Below, one piece after another: positions 35,544-44,444 of a DNA stretch of 64,000 nt. The translations under genes were made by a program, and so were the position numbers. The stretch comes from Mycolicibacterium sp. S2-37 (GTDB lineage: Bacteria > Actinomycetota > Actinomycetes > Mycobacteriales > Mycobacteriaceae): the NCBI RefSeq assembly GCF_017352375.1, contig NZ_JAFEVR010000012.1, positions 1 to 64,000 on the forward strand. Reading direction: 5' to 3'. The stretch's first letter is position 1, and each line of letters starts with the position of its first letter. The notes under the pieces were generated by a model that saw nothing but the letters and a program-made list of their open reading frames with translations, was not told where the DNA came from and made no database searches.

Positions 35544-37148
35544 GTGAGTGACGACCGGTACGCCGATGTCATCGTGGTCGGCTACGGAGCGGCGGGCGTC
35601 TGCGCTGCCCTGGAGGCCCGATCCCGAGGCGCTGATGTCTTGGCCATCGACCGCTTCAACGGCGGCGGGGCCACCCAGGTCTCCGGTGGGATCATCTACG
35701 CCGGCGGCGGAACGTGGGTGCAGCGGGAGGCCGGGGTCGCCGACAGCCCCGAGGCGATGCTGGACTACCTCCGTGCCGAGATCGGGGACGCGGTGCGTCC
35801 GGAGACACTGTCTCGGTTCGTGGACTCGAGTCCTGAGATGATCGATTGGCTCACTCGACACGGCGTACCGTTCGACGCCTCGGTCTGTCCGTACAAGACG
35901 TCGTTCCCCAACAACCGGTACTACCTGTACTACTCGGGCAGCGAGAACTCCGGTCGCTTCCGCGAAGTGACACCGCCTGCTCAGCGCGGGCACCGCGCCC
36001 ACGGCCGGGGAGCCTCGGGTAAGCAGATATTCTTTCCGCTCGCGGCGTCAGCGGCCCGCCTCGGTGTCCGCACTCGGCTGCACACCCGGGCCCACCGCCT
36101 GCTGACCGACTTGACCGGCAGGGTCATCGGCGTTCGGACACGCACCCTCGGTGGCGCGCCCGCCTGGGTCCGACGGCGCTATCGGACGTACGCCTCGATC
36201 GCAGTGAAACCCGGCATCTACTACCCGCCGTTGCGGGCCGTGATGGAACAGCGGATGGAGCGGCTGGAGCGGCGTCACGCCCGCACCATCGACCTGTACG
36301 CCCGCAAAGGCGTGATACTCACTGCCGGCGGATACATCGCCAACGGTGACCTCATCGCCGAGCATGCGCCCGCGTACCGCGACGGTCTCCAGCTCGGCAC
36401 CACCGGCGATGACGGCGGTGGGATGCAACTCGCCGTCGCCATCGGCGCCGCCACCGACCGCCTCAACAACGTGTCGGCGTGGCGCTTCATCACTCCGCCG
36501 AGCGCCTTCCTCGGCGCACTCCTCGTCGACGCCCATGGTCACCGGTTCATCGACGAGACGAGATACGGTGCGGCGGTCGGCCACGCGATGATCCAGAGCC
36601 ACGGCGGCCGGGCGTGGATCCTGGCCGATCAGGCCCTGTTGAAGCAGGCTCGAAAAGAGCTTCCGCAACAGGCGATCTGGTTCCAGCGACTGCAGATGGA
36701 GGCGATGCTCCGCCTCGACAGCGTTCGCGCCGACACCGTCGAGGAAGTCGCGGTCCGGGCCGGTGTCGACCCGGACGGGTTGGGTCAGACGGTGGCGGCA
36801 CACAATGCGGCGGCCGCCGCGGGTCAGCCCGATCCGATGGGAAAGCCCGCAGAGTTCGTTCGTCCCATCGGGGCTGGCCCCTACTCGCTGATCTCCATCG
36901 CCGTCAAGAAGAGTCTGGTCAATCCCTGCCCGATGTTCACCCTGGGTGGGCTGGTCGTCGACGAGTTGACCGGCGCGGTGAAGAACCGGCGCGGTGAAGA
37001 CATACCGGGCCTCTACGCAGCCGGACGCACCGCGATCGGAATCTGCGTGAACTCCTACGTCAGCGGGTTGTCGCTCGCCGACTGTGTGTTCTCGGGGCGT
37101 CGTGCTGCGCGGTGTGCGGCCGACCAGGAGCCGATCACGTTCGACTGA
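35544..37148 (+). CDS. FAD-binding dehydrogenase, 3-ketosteroid-1-dehydrogenase-like (Rv0785-like)
   Basis: A 534-residue flavoprotein of the fumarate-reductase/KstD superfamily. The FAD motif is VIVVGYGAAGVCAALEARSR (residues about 9-28), the second motif GGGATQVSGGIIYAGGG binds the pyrophosphate, and NSYVSGLSLADCVFSGRRAA closes the FAD domain. True KstDs have a catalytic Tyr pair; I cannot verify them here, so the reaction is provisional. GTG 35544 has GGAGGTGG upstream and is preferred to GTG 35529. In M. tuberculosis the related Rv0785 lies nearer to Rv0784, so the order differs here. Confidence 0.85.
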   Translation: MSDDRYADVIVVGYGAAGVCAALEARSRGADVLAIDRFNGGGATQVSGGIIYAGGGTWVQREAGVADSPEAMLDYLRAEIGDAVRPETLSRFVDSSPEMIDWLTRHGVPFDASVCPYKTSFPNNRYYLYYSGSENSGRFREVTPPAQRGHRAHGRGASGKQIFFPLAASAARLGVRTRLHTRAHRLLTDLTGRVIGVRTRTLGGAPAWVRRRYRTYASIAVKPGIYYPPLRAVMEQRMERLERRHARTIDLYARKGVILTAGGYIANGDLIAEHAPAYRDGLQLGTTGDDGGGMQLAVAIGAATDRLNNVSAWRFITPPSAFLGALLVDAHGHRFIDETRYGAAVGHAMIQSHGGRAWILADQALLKQARKELPQQAIWFQRLQMEAMLRLDSVRADTVEEVAVRAGVDPDGLGQTVAAHNAAAAAGQPDPMGKPAEFVRPIGAGPYSLISIAVKKSLVNPCPMFTLGGLVVDELTGAVKNRRGEDIPGLYAAGRTAIGICVNSYVSGLSLADCVFSGRRAARCAADQEPITFD

Positions 37149-37475
37149 GCGGTCAACTGCGCCGTGTCCCGGTCGTGGAGGTAGCCGATCGACACATCGG
37201 TGATGGGTTGCAGAGCGAAAGCGTCACCACGCGTGGACAATACGAACGTGCCGTCGACGGCCGGCGCCCAGATGATCTCGTTGGCGAGGAGCCGGTTGAG
37301 GTGCTCGAAGTTCGGATAGCCGTGCTCGTGGGTCTCGCTGACCCTTGTGTAGACGTCGGCCGAGAGGACCACCGTGGCGCGGGCAGGGCCTGGGCGATCA
37401 CATCGTCCATTTTCTCCGGAGTTCTCCGGCCGCAGCGTGGGATGCGACGTCGAGATGCGAATGCCGAGCTCAGGT
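37149..37475 (-). pseudogene. Decayed encapsulin fragment
   Basis: The minus strand encodes pieces of encapsulin recognisable against the intact copy at 41337-42131: GIRISTSHPTLRPENS, MDDVIAQAL, then after a deletion of about 30 bp and a frameshift VVLSADVYTRVSE, HEHGYPNFEHLNRL, EIIWAPAVDGTFVLSTRG and TDVSIGYLHDRDTAQL. The first 130-140 residues and the last 20 or so are missing, and the 3' end stops at the FAD gene. Identity with the intact copy is clear but well short of complete, so it is not a recent duplicate. No cargo gene lies beside it. Confidence 0.85.
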
Positions 37476-37551
37476 TTGCTCTGTCGGCGCTCGTGCTGAC
37501 GTCTACGAATTCGCGTCGAAGGCCTGCTTCGCCCGGTGTTAGGTTCGGACG

Positions 37552-37836
37552 GTGCTAGTCGATCCCGAGGTGTTGCGCGCCTTCGCCGCGCAGGTTGATT
37601 CGGCCGCTTCAGTGATCAGCGGTACGAATGTCGGCGGCGTCGCCCCGTCGGCTGCGGACGGGTTGCCGGGCTCGTCGACGCAATGGGCGGCTCGCCAAGT
37701 CGGCCACCACCTGGGTCTGGCGGCGAACGACGTCGTCAAGGACGTCGAAGCGATGGGCGGGGCGGTCCGCGGCGCCGGCGACCGTTACGAAGTCGAGGAC
37801 GCCGCCTTGGCGGGCACGTTCGACCAGCTTTTCTGA
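37552..37836 (+). CDS. EspC-like (DUF2580) type VII secretion substrate candidate
   Basis: A 94-residue helical protein with no classical signal peptide. It has a helix, a Gly/Pro-rich turn with Trp45, a second helix, and a terminal YxxxD motif (YEVED, residues 79-83), the general ESX/T7SS secretion signal. The start LVDPEVLRAFAAQVDSAA resembles EspC/ESX-1 secretion-associated proteins. TAGGTT at 37540-37545 is six bases before GTG 37552, so the module may have its own leaderless promoter. The next gene follows 3 bp after the stop. It likely helps export or pairs with the next protein (inference). Confidence 0.78.
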   Translation: MLVDPEVLRAFAAQVDSAASVISGTNVGGVAPSAADGLPGSSTQWAARQVGHHLGLAANDVVKDVEAMGGAVRGAGDRYEVEDAALAGTFDQLF

Positions 37837-37839
37837 GCC

Positions 37840-39180
37840 GTGCTGCCTTCCCGTTCACGGCTGCAAAGTTGGGATCCGGAGTCGGTGGCAGGCGCTGCCG
37901 CGCAGATCAGATCCGCAGGCGAATCGCTCTACAACGCGGTCTTGAATCTCGACGACCGCGTCGACCGGATGCCCGAGTCGCGTAGTTGGGCGGGCCAGGG
38001 TCACGATGCCGCCTCACGGATGCTCACCCGCGCGACGGATCGTTCGTCGAGTGTCAAGGACTACGCAGATGCCTTCGCTGACGCCCTCCAGAAAGGAAGC
38101 GCATCCATCGGCGAGGCCAGAAGCGCTCTCCTGGCCAAGGCGGAAGAGATCGATGCGTCCGCACTGAATGTCACGGACCAGTGGGTCGTGATGATTGACC
38201 CGGCGGAGATGTCAGCGGCACAGGCTGCAGAGCTGCAGAAGCAGGCGCAGGATGCGCAGGCTGAGGTGAACGATCTACTCAACGCCGTCGGCCAAGCCGA
38301 CGATCGAACCGCACAGCAGATCATCGTCGCGAGGGGCGAGGGCTTGAAGTTCGAGAATCTCGAATACGGGCCGCCCAGCCCGGTGCCGGCGCCGCCACCG
38401 GACGACGTGCCCGATCCGTCGACGCCGGACGGGGAACAATTCCAGGACATGGCGCGCGACCAGGATATGGCGACGACCGTCCGCGAGGTCACCGAGTCGA
38501 CCGACCGGGACGGCAACCGGAGCACCACATACACCATGGTGGACGGCAGCACCCAGGTCGCCACCGAGTACATCGACCAGGGGCTGCCCAGCCAACAGGT
38601 CTACGTCGCTGGGACTCTCAAGGTGGTTCACACCGACAGGGACGGCAACTTGGTCTCCGAGACGATGACCACGCCTCGGGAGGACGGCGGCAAGCTCACC
38701 GAGGTGTGGTACGCCGGCGGTACGAAGATCGACATTTCGCAGAATCCGGATGGCACCCAATCCGGCCATTGCACCACGCCCGACGGTGGATACGCGGTGT
38801 TGCCGGACTCGTTCTTTCAGGATCCGATTCCCACGCTGGCCGGGGGAGCGCTGTCGGGACTGGAGGTGCAAGCCGGTAGGGGCATCCAGGGTCTGAGCGC
38901 CCCTGTGCTCGACGGGTTGAAAGCCGGTGCGAAGTGGGGAGGTCCGGCGATGGGCATCGCTCAGGCGGCCCTCGGCGTGTACACGGCCGACACGGTGTAC
39001 GAGCAGTGCGTCGCCACCTGGTCCGGCGGAATCGGATTCGCCGGTGGCATTGCGACCACCGTTGCGGTGGGAGCTGTGCCCGGAGTCGGGCCCTTCGCCG
39101 CGATGGGCGCCAACGTCGCCGGTGGGTTCGTCTTCGGTTATGTGGGCAAGTTGGTCGGAAATGTGATGTGCGGACCGTGA
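37840..39180 (+). CDS. WXG-type multidomain T7SS effector candidate
   Basis: A 446-residue protein. Residues 1-150 are helical with a W-A-G turn at 50-52 and a long Ala/Gln-rich coiled-coil stretch, like WXG100/LXG N-termini. Residues 178-196 are a proline-rich linker. Residues 220-315 hold repeated beta hairpins (DRDGN at 222-226 and 266-270), reminiscent of YD/RHS-type or other shell repeats. Residues 363-446 are hydrophobic and glycine-rich (SGGIGFAGGIATTVAVGAVP, then GVGPFAAMGANVAGGFVFGY), which might insert into membranes. No enzyme motif is visible. GTG start; the stop overlaps the next gene as GTGA. A pore-forming or membrane-directed effector is the working guess. Confidence 0.75.
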   Translation: MLPSRSRLQSWDPESVAGAAAQIRSAGESLYNAVLNLDDRVDRMPESRSWAGQGHDAASRMLTRATDRSSSVKDYADAFADALQKGSASIGEARSALLAKAEEIDASALNVTDQWVVMIDPAEMSAAQAAELQKQAQDAQAEVNDLLNAVGQADDRTAQQIIVARGEGLKFENLEYGPPSPVPAPPPDDVPDPSTPDGEQFQDMARDQDMATTVREVTESTDRDGNRSTTYTMVDGSTQVATEYIDQGLPSQQVYVAGTLKVVHTDRDGNLVSETMTTPREDGGKLTEVWYAGGTKIDISQNPDGTQSGHCTTPDGGYAVLPDSFFQDPIPTLAGGALSGLEVQAGRGIQGLSAPVLDGLKAGAKWGGPAMGIAQAALGVYTADTVYEQCVATWSGGIGFAGGIATTVAVGAVPGVGPFAAMGANVAGGFVFGYVGKLVGNVMCGP

Positions 39181-39911
39181 AGACATCGATCGCTGCGGTG
39201 TTTCTCTGCGTCGTCTTCGGACCCTTCGGCTTGTTCTGCCTCGCCTGGACGGTCATCTTCATCGCGCGCGGCGAATTGCTATCAGCACTCGTGGCATTGG
39301 GCTTTGCGCTGTTCACTTGTGGGCTGGTGGCCATGCTCCTCGTCGTGGCGACACGAAGGGTGACGCCGCGGGTGGCGAGTCACGATGATGCGACGTTGAT
39401 CCGGCCAGACAGGCGGGTCGACGCGCTTCTCACGGCTGCGACGTGCGGTGCATTCCTCGGCATGGCGTGCTACGCCGTCTTCGCTCCACTGGACATGCTC
39501 GAGATCGAGGTCGCCAGTGGAAACCAGCGATACTTCGTCGTCGTCTGCGCGGCAGGGGTCGTGGTGGGTGTCCTCAGTTTGTGGCAGATCATCAGGCGAC
39601 GTGGAACGAGTTACTTGCGACTTTCGGCAGACGGGCTCGAGACGGGCAACACGATGACCACTGCGAAACGATCCTGGGATGAGGTCACAGACATCGCCGA
39701 CAGACCGAGGAAGGGACGTCACTCGACCGGAGCGACCTACATCATGACCGGTGATGGCCACGTACGAGACGTCCCGACCGATTGGTACACCCCCGGGGGG
39801 CGGGCGTTGAGGGAACTGATGCGCTTCTATTGGCGGAACCCCGACGACCGCGGCGAGTTGTCGGATGGCCGCGCGGCCACACGATTCGATTCCCAAACCG
39901 GGACCGTCTGA
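39177..39911 (+). CDS. Four-TM protein with C-terminal soluble domain, possible immunity protein
   Basis: A 244-residue membrane protein with TM segments at about residues 4-30, 35-58, 82-105 and 119-139, and a cytoplasmic C-terminal part of about 100 residues (YLRLSADGLETGNTMTTAKR and following) resembling PH-like membrane proteins. GTG start overlaps the preceding effector-like gene by 4 bp, and its stop overlaps the next start (TGATG). Tight coupling to a protein with a membrane-active-looking C-terminus suggests immunity or delivery, but this is inferred from position only. Confidence 0.75.
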   Translation: MKTSIAAVFLCVVFGPFGLFCLAWTVIFIARGELLSALVALGFALFTCGLVAMLLVVATRRVTPRVASHDDATLIRPDRRVDALLTAATCGAFLGMACYAVFAPLDMLEIEVASGNQRYFVVVCAAGVVVGVLSLWQIIRRRGTSYLRLSADGLETGNTMTTAKRSWDEVTDIADRPRKGRHSTGATYIMTGDGHVRDVPTDWYTPGGRALRELMRFYWRNPDDRGELSDGRAATRFDSQTGTV

Positions 39912-41257
39912 TGACGTCGACACGTCCTTTTCCGTCGCGCTTCCTGCGCTGGTTGGTAAGCGCGGTCGTCGCGGTGTCGGTGGGCTGCACCGGGAACACG
40001 ACCAACGGCCAACCCGAGCCGGAAGACCCGGGCCCGGTTCTTCCGGATCAGATCCTGTTGTCATCGTCGATGCGTCAGGAGCCGGTGCCGGGATGGACGG
40101 TCACGGTTCTTGAACTCGGCCTTCCGCAGAGTACGGTTCTCCGCCCGATCGGAAACGTCGGTGACCGAGGCGTCTTCCTCGGCATCACCGATGAGGGATG
40201 GTCTCTCGTGGGTATCGACGTTACGAACGGTCAGCGCAGCTTCGGGCCGGTGCGGCTCGGACCGTCGGGTGAGGCCGCGGATTTCAACTGCTATGTCAAC
40301 GGCCCACCGATGGTGTTGTGCGTGCGGCAAGGCCCCGACCTGAACGCGCCGTCGACAGCCTGGGTGGTCGACACATCGGCGGGCGCGCTCACCTACGACG
40401 GTCCCACCGAGCTGCGGGTGGCCGGATCGCCGGGCCAACCCCGGCTCCAACAGGTCGGCGATTACGCGATCGCCGCTGTAATGGGTGAAGGCGTACACGG
40501 CGTGGGTAAGCGTGGCGAGTTGACCTGGTTCGTCCCGGGCGACGGGATTCTGCCGACGCAGTTCTCCAGGCCGAACTCAACCATTCCACCCTCGACGCTG
40601 GCAATCCAGGGCAGCGGCGAGGTCGCCGACGTCGTCTTCTCGGTTGTTGACGGCAGAGTCGTCAATCCAGCTGCACCGCAGGGTGTTCAGCTGGGACGGG
40701 CCGTGGTGTATCCCGGCGGTTTCGGCTACGAGTTCGCACCGGCCGAAGACCCGTTCGAAGAACACGTGGCGTTCTTCGACGACACGGGTGCACGCTTGGC
40801 CGAGCTGTCCGTCCGCGGTGAACTCGACAGCGGTTCAGTTGACATTCCGATGGTCTCGGCCAAGCGAACTCGCGAGCTCTTCACCCTCGATGGTCGTCAG
40901 CTCCTCGAACTTCCGCCGTCGGTTCCCGCGACGAGCGCCCGGCTGATCGGATCGCGGTTCTATCTTGCGGCGGACCCGGAGAACCGGATATGGCAGCAGT
41001 TCGAGCTGAATACCGGTGCCCCCGGGAAGACCTGCGAAGGTGAAAGTCTCGGAGCGTACTACATTGCCTCCGATGGTGAAGTGGCCGTCGCGCTGGGCGA
41101 AGGTACGCCGGCTCAGGGTGTGGACCTCGCAACCTGCGAGATCCTGTGGTCGATTCCGGGCTCCGCGGCTCATGAGGCCAAAGAAGTATGGAAGGTCAAC
41201 ACCACGTTGGTCCAGCGCACCAACGACAGGCTGTTCTCATTGGTCGCGCCGAGTTAG
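39911..41257 (+). CDS. Lipoprotein, probable beta-propeller (PQQ/WD-like)
   Basis: A 448-residue exported protein. Basic N-terminus, hydrophobic stretch and Cys26 in AVSVGCTGN give a lipoprotein signal, though the lipobox (SVGC) is not perfectly canonical. The mature protein shows repeated strand patterns such as DRGVFLGITDEGWSLVGIDV, APSTAWVVDTSAGALTYDG, and DLATCEILWSIPG, as in PQQ-like or WD-like propellers that bind partners at the cell surface. It ends the four-gene module and is convergent with encapsulin 79 bp away. Its role is unknown. Confidence 0.78.
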   Translation: MTSTRPFPSRFLRWLVSAVVAVSVGCTGNTTNGQPEPEDPGPVLPDQILLSSSMRQEPVPGWTVTVLELGLPQSTVLRPIGNVGDRGVFLGITDEGWSLVGIDVTNGQRSFGPVRLGPSGEAADFNCYVNGPPMVLCVRQGPDLNAPSTAWVVDTSAGALTYDGPTELRVAGSPGQPRLQQVGDYAIAAVMGEGVHGVGKRGELTWFVPGDGILPTQFSRPNSTIPPSTLAIQGSGEVADVVFSVVDGRVVNPAAPQGVQLGRAVVYPGGFGYEFAPAEDPFEEHVAFFDDTGARLAELSVRGELDSGSVDIPMVSAKRTRELFTLDGRQLLELPPSVPATSARLIGSRFYLAADPENRIWQQFELNTGAPGKTCEGESLGAYYIASDGEVAVALGEGTPAQGVDLATCEILWSIPGSAAHEAKEVWKVNTTLVQRTNDRLFSLVAPS

Positions 41258-41336
41258 ACGTATCGCCAGCGGGACGATATCGCTCGCGTCTCGCGGCGTG
41301 CCGCCGTACAGATGAGTGCGCTCGCCGGGGCTGGCG

Positions 41337-42131
41337 TCATGACAGCGCAACCGATGCCTCGGCGGTGTAGCACAGGAACGTCAGCGTCTCCTCGAGATAC
41401 AGCTGCACCGTGTCCGCATCGTGGCTCAGGTAGCCGATCGACACATCGGTGCCGAGCTGGAGATCGAAATCGCCACCGCGGGTTGACAACACGAACGCGC
41501 CGTCGATCGCCGGCGCCCAGATGATCTCGCCGTCGACGAGCCGGTTGAGGTGTTCGAGGATCGGGTAGCCGTGCTCGGTCGTCTCGCTGACCTTGGTGTA
41601 GACGTCGGCCGACAACAGCACCGAATACGGACCGTCGACGCCGGCGAGCCGTAGCGAGGACAAGGCCTGGGCGACGACATCGGCCATCTCTCGTGGATTC
41701 TCGGGCAGCCGCAGCAGGGGGTTCGACGTCGACGTGCGAATGCCCTGGATGGACGCTGCCGGGTAGCCCTCGAAAACCGCCCGGTCCTCGGCGAACGCGA
41801 GCTTCTTCGCCGCCTCTTTGACCGGGTCCCAGTCCGAATCCTGCGCGCCGCGCTCGACATCGTCGATGGCGTTGCGTGACACCGTGAACGGTGCCCGCAG
41901 CCGCACCAGTGGCCTGCTCTCACGCACCTGCGCGAGCACACCGTCACCGGGCGGCGTCACCTCACGCAGATGACCCGTCGATACGGCCGCGGTGACCGGG
42001 CCACTCGGGTCGCTGACGTCGACCACCCGACGACCGGCGATGTGGCGCTTGAACGTTCGCGTCGCCTCCTGCTCGATCGCGGTCCACGCCGCCTCGGTCA
42101 CCGGAGCGAGATCGCGGTAGAGGTTGTTCAT
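41337..42131 (-). CDS. enc: Encapsulin shell protein (Cfp29)
   Basis: A 264-residue HK97-fold family 1 encapsulin that assembles into a protein cage. MNNLYRDLAPVTEAAWTAIE at the start is the cargo-binding N-terminal helix; GRRVVDVSDPSG, RAPFTVSRNAIDDVERGAQD and LYLEETLTFLCYTAEA are typical. It overlaps the DyP peroxidase stop as ATGA, the usual cargo-shell pair, and corresponds to M. tuberculosis Rv0798c (CFP29). The promoter should lie before the peroxidase. Confidence 0.97.
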   Translation of the reverse strand: MNNLYRDLAPVTEAAWTAIEQEATRTFKRHIAGRRVVDVSDPSGPVTAAVSTGHLREVTPPGDGVLAQVRESRPLVRLRAPFTVSRNAIDDVERGAQDSDWDPVKEAAKKLAFAEDRAVFEGYPAASIQGIRTSTSNPLLRLPENPREMADVVAQALSSLRLAGVDGPYSVLLSADVYTKVSETTEHGYPILEHLNRLVDGEIIWAPAIDGAFVLSTRGGDFDLQLGTDVSIGYLSHDADTVQLYLEETLTFLCYTAEASVALS

Positions 42132-43120
42132 CGGATTCCTTTCAAGCTGCCGACGGCCAGCGAGCCGTCGCCACGGGTGGCCGCAACCGGCAGTGGCGGG
42201 GGGTCGTCGAGAAAGTCGACGGTGGGGGTGAAGAACATCGACCCGGTCACCGCGGTGGAGAAGTCCAGGATGCGGTCGGTGTTGCCGGGCGGATCACCGA
42301 TGAACATGTTGGTCAGCATCCGCTCGGTGACTGTCGGAGTACGGGAGTAGCCGATGAAGAACGTGCCGAATTCGCCGCGACCGACTTCACCGAACGGCAT
42401 GTTGTGCCGCACGATCTTCAGCTCGTTACCGTCGGCGTCCTCGATCACGTTGAGAGCCAGATGCGAATTCGCCGGCTTCACGTCGTCGCCCAGTTCGATG
42501 TCGTCGAGCTTGGTCCGCCCGATCACCCGCTCCTGATCTTCGACCGTCAGCGCGTTCCACGCCGCCATATCGTGCAGGTAGCGCTGCACGTGGACATAGC
42601 AGCCGCCCGCGAACCCGGCGTCCTCCTCGCCGATCTGGGTGGCGCTCGAGGCCAGCGGCCCGTCCGGGTTCTCGGTGCCGTCGACGAAGCCGAGCAGGTC
42701 GCGGTTGTCGAAGAATTTGAAGCCGTACACCTCGTCGACGATCGTCAGGGCGCCGGACATCGCCTCGGTGAGCTTCATCGCGAGCTCGAAGCACACATCC
42801 ATCGACTCGGCCCTGATGTGGAACAGCAGATCCCCTGGAGTCGACGGGGCGTGATGACGCGGGCCGTCCAGCGCGACGAACGGATGCAGTGCCGCGGGCC
42901 GCGGTCCGGCGAACAGCCGGTCCCACGCGTCGGAGCCGATCGAGGTCACCACGGACAGGTGCTTGGTGGGATCCCGAAATCCGATGGCGCGCACCAAACC
43001 CGAGATGCCGGGCAGCGCATCGTGCACCTCCTCTGCGCCGCCCTCGTCGATGGTCGCGATGAGGAAGACCGCGGCCGGTGTCAGCGGCGCGAGCACCGGT
43101 TGGGGCAGCACTTCGGGCAC
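42128..43120 (-). CDS. dyp: Dye-decolorising peroxidase, encapsulin cargo
   Basis: A 330-residue haem peroxidase of the DyP family. FVDGTENPDG holds the GxxDG motif with the distal Asp, RTKLDDIELG and NMPFGEVGRGEFGTFFIGYS are conserved blocks, and the proximal His is expected near LNVIEDADGN/VRHNMPFG. The C-terminal GDGSLAVGSLKG matches the targeting peptide that loads cargo into encapsulins. It is first in the operon. It probably acts inside the shell in oxidative defence, as in M. tuberculosis Rv0799c. Confidence 0.96.
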   Translation of the reverse strand: MPEVLPQPVLAPLTPAAVFLIATIDEGGAEEVHDALPGISGLVRAIGFRDPTKHLSVVTSIGSDAWDRLFAGPRPAALHPFVALDGPRHHAPSTPGDLLFHIRAESMDVCFELAMKLTEAMSGALTIVDEVYGFKFFDNRDLLGFVDGTENPDGPLASSATQIGEEDAGFAGGCYVHVQRYLHDMAAWNALTVEDQERVIGRTKLDDIELGDDVKPANSHLALNVIEDADGNELKIVRHNMPFGEVGRGEFGTFFIGYSRTPTVTERMLTNMFIGDPPGNTDRILDFSTAVTGSMFFTPTVDFLDDPPPLPVAATRGDGSLAVGSLKGIR

Positions 43121-43170
43121 ACCGTTGACCCTAGCTTCAAGATCATTGCGGGCAAGGCGAAGATGGAAAG

Positions 43171-44430
43171 ATGGCAGCTAGCCCCCAGGACCTGTGCACC
43201 TTCATCGACGCGTCTCCGTCGCCGTTCCACCTCTGCGCCACCGTCGCCGAGCGGCTCCGCGCCGAAGGATTCGACGAGCTGGCCGAAGGCGACGCCTGGC
43301 CGGCGGCGCCGGGTGACTACTTCACGGTGCGGGCCGGATCGCTGGTCGCCTGGCGTACCGGGATCGATCCCGCAGCGCCGTTCCGCATCGTCGGCGGCCA
43401 CACCGACAGCCCGAACCTGAGGGTCAAACAGCACCCCGACCGGTTCGTGTCCGGGTGGCGGGTGGTCGCCCTGCAGCCCTACGGCGGCGCCTGGCTGAAC
43501 TCCTGGCTCGACCGCGATCTGGGGGTCAGCGGCCGGCTGTCGATCCGGGTCGGGGACATCGTGCAGGACCGGCTGGTCCGCATCGACGAACCGATCCTGC
43601 GGGTGCCGCAGCTGGCGATCCACCTCTCCGAGGACCGCAAGGGCGTCGAACTCAACCCGCAGCGTCACGTCAACGCCGTCTGGGGAGTGGGCGGCGGTGC
43701 GCGCTCCTTCGTCGACCACGTCGCCGACCACGCCGGTGTGTCCCCGGCCGACGTGCTGGCCGCCGACCTGATGACCCACGACCTGACGGCCGCCACGCTG
43801 GTCGGCGCGGACCGTGAACTCGTGAGCGCGCCACGCCTGGACAATCAGGCCACCTGCTATGCCGGGCTGGAGGCGCTGCTGGCCGTCCGGCCGGGTCCGG
43901 TGGTGCCGGTGCTCGCGCTGTTCGACCACGAGGAGGTGGGCTCGACGTCCGACCACGGTGCGCAGTCCGATCTGTTGCCGACCGTGCTCGAACGCATCAC
44001 GCTGGCCGCCGGCGGACAACGCGAAGACCTGCTGCGACGGCTGTCGGCGTCGATGGTCGCCTCCGGTGACATGGCTCACGCGACGCACCCCAACTACCCC
44101 GAGCGCCATGAGCCCGGCCATCTCATCGAGGTCAACGCCGGTCCGGTGCTCAAAGTCCAGCCCAACTTGCGCTACGCCACCGACGGTCGCACCGCAGCAG
44201 CGTTCGCGCTGGCGTGCGCGCAGGCCGGCGTGCCGCTGCAGCGCTACGAGCATCGCGCCGATCTGCCGTGCGGGTCCACCATCGGTCCGATGACCGCCGC
44301 GCGCACCGGCATCCCCACCGTCGACGTGGGCGCCGCGCAGCTGGCGATGCACTCGGCGCGGGAGCTGATGGGCGCCGAGGACGTCGGCGCTTACTCCTCG
44401 GCATTACGGGCGTTTCTGTCACCGGTGTGA
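43171..44430 (+). CDS. pepC: M18 family aminopeptidase
   Basis: A 419-residue dinuclear zinc aminopeptidase. Zinc-site motifs are [13 protein letters not shown] (His, Asp), [26 protein letters not shown] (Glu pair), and the C-terminal METDH-like block is [19 protein letters not shown]. It trims acidic or other N-terminal residues in the cytoplasm and corresponds to Rv0800. It is divergent from the DyP gene; ATG 43171 follows GGCGAAGATGGAAAG, a weak site. Confidence 0.95.
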   Translation: MAASPQDLCTFIDASPSPFHLCATVAERLRAEGFDELAEGDAWPAAPGDYFTVRAGSLVAWRTGIDPAAPFRIVGGHTDSPNLRVKQHPDRFVSGWRVVALQPYGGAWLNSWLDRDLGVSGRLSIRVGDIVQDRLVRIDEPILRVPQLAIHLSEDRKGVELNPQRHVNAVWGVGGGARSFVDHVADHAGVSPADVLAADLMTHDLTAATLVGADRELVSAPRLDNQATCYAGLEALLAVRPGPVVPVLALFDHEEVGSTSDHGAQSDLLPTVLERITLAAGGQREDLLRRLSASMVASGDMAHATHPNYPERHEPGHLIEVNAGPVLKVQPNLRYATDGRTAAAFALACAQAGVPLQRYEHRADLPCGSTIGPMTAARTGIPTVDVGAAQLAMHSARELMGAEDVGAYSSALRAFLSPV

Positions 44431-44444
44431 TCTACAGTGCGGCC

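Noticed and set aside
37055-37372. 106-codon minus-strand ORF taken as a small encapsulin-like gene
   Set aside because: Its 5' part is an encapsulin remnant and its 3' part is antisense to the FAD gene; preceding frames show a deletion and frameshift, so it is a pseudogene.
37476-37551. Attachment site or transposon end beside the effector module
   Set aside because: No inverted repeats, transposase or integrase remnants or tRNA gene were seen in the flanks of the module.
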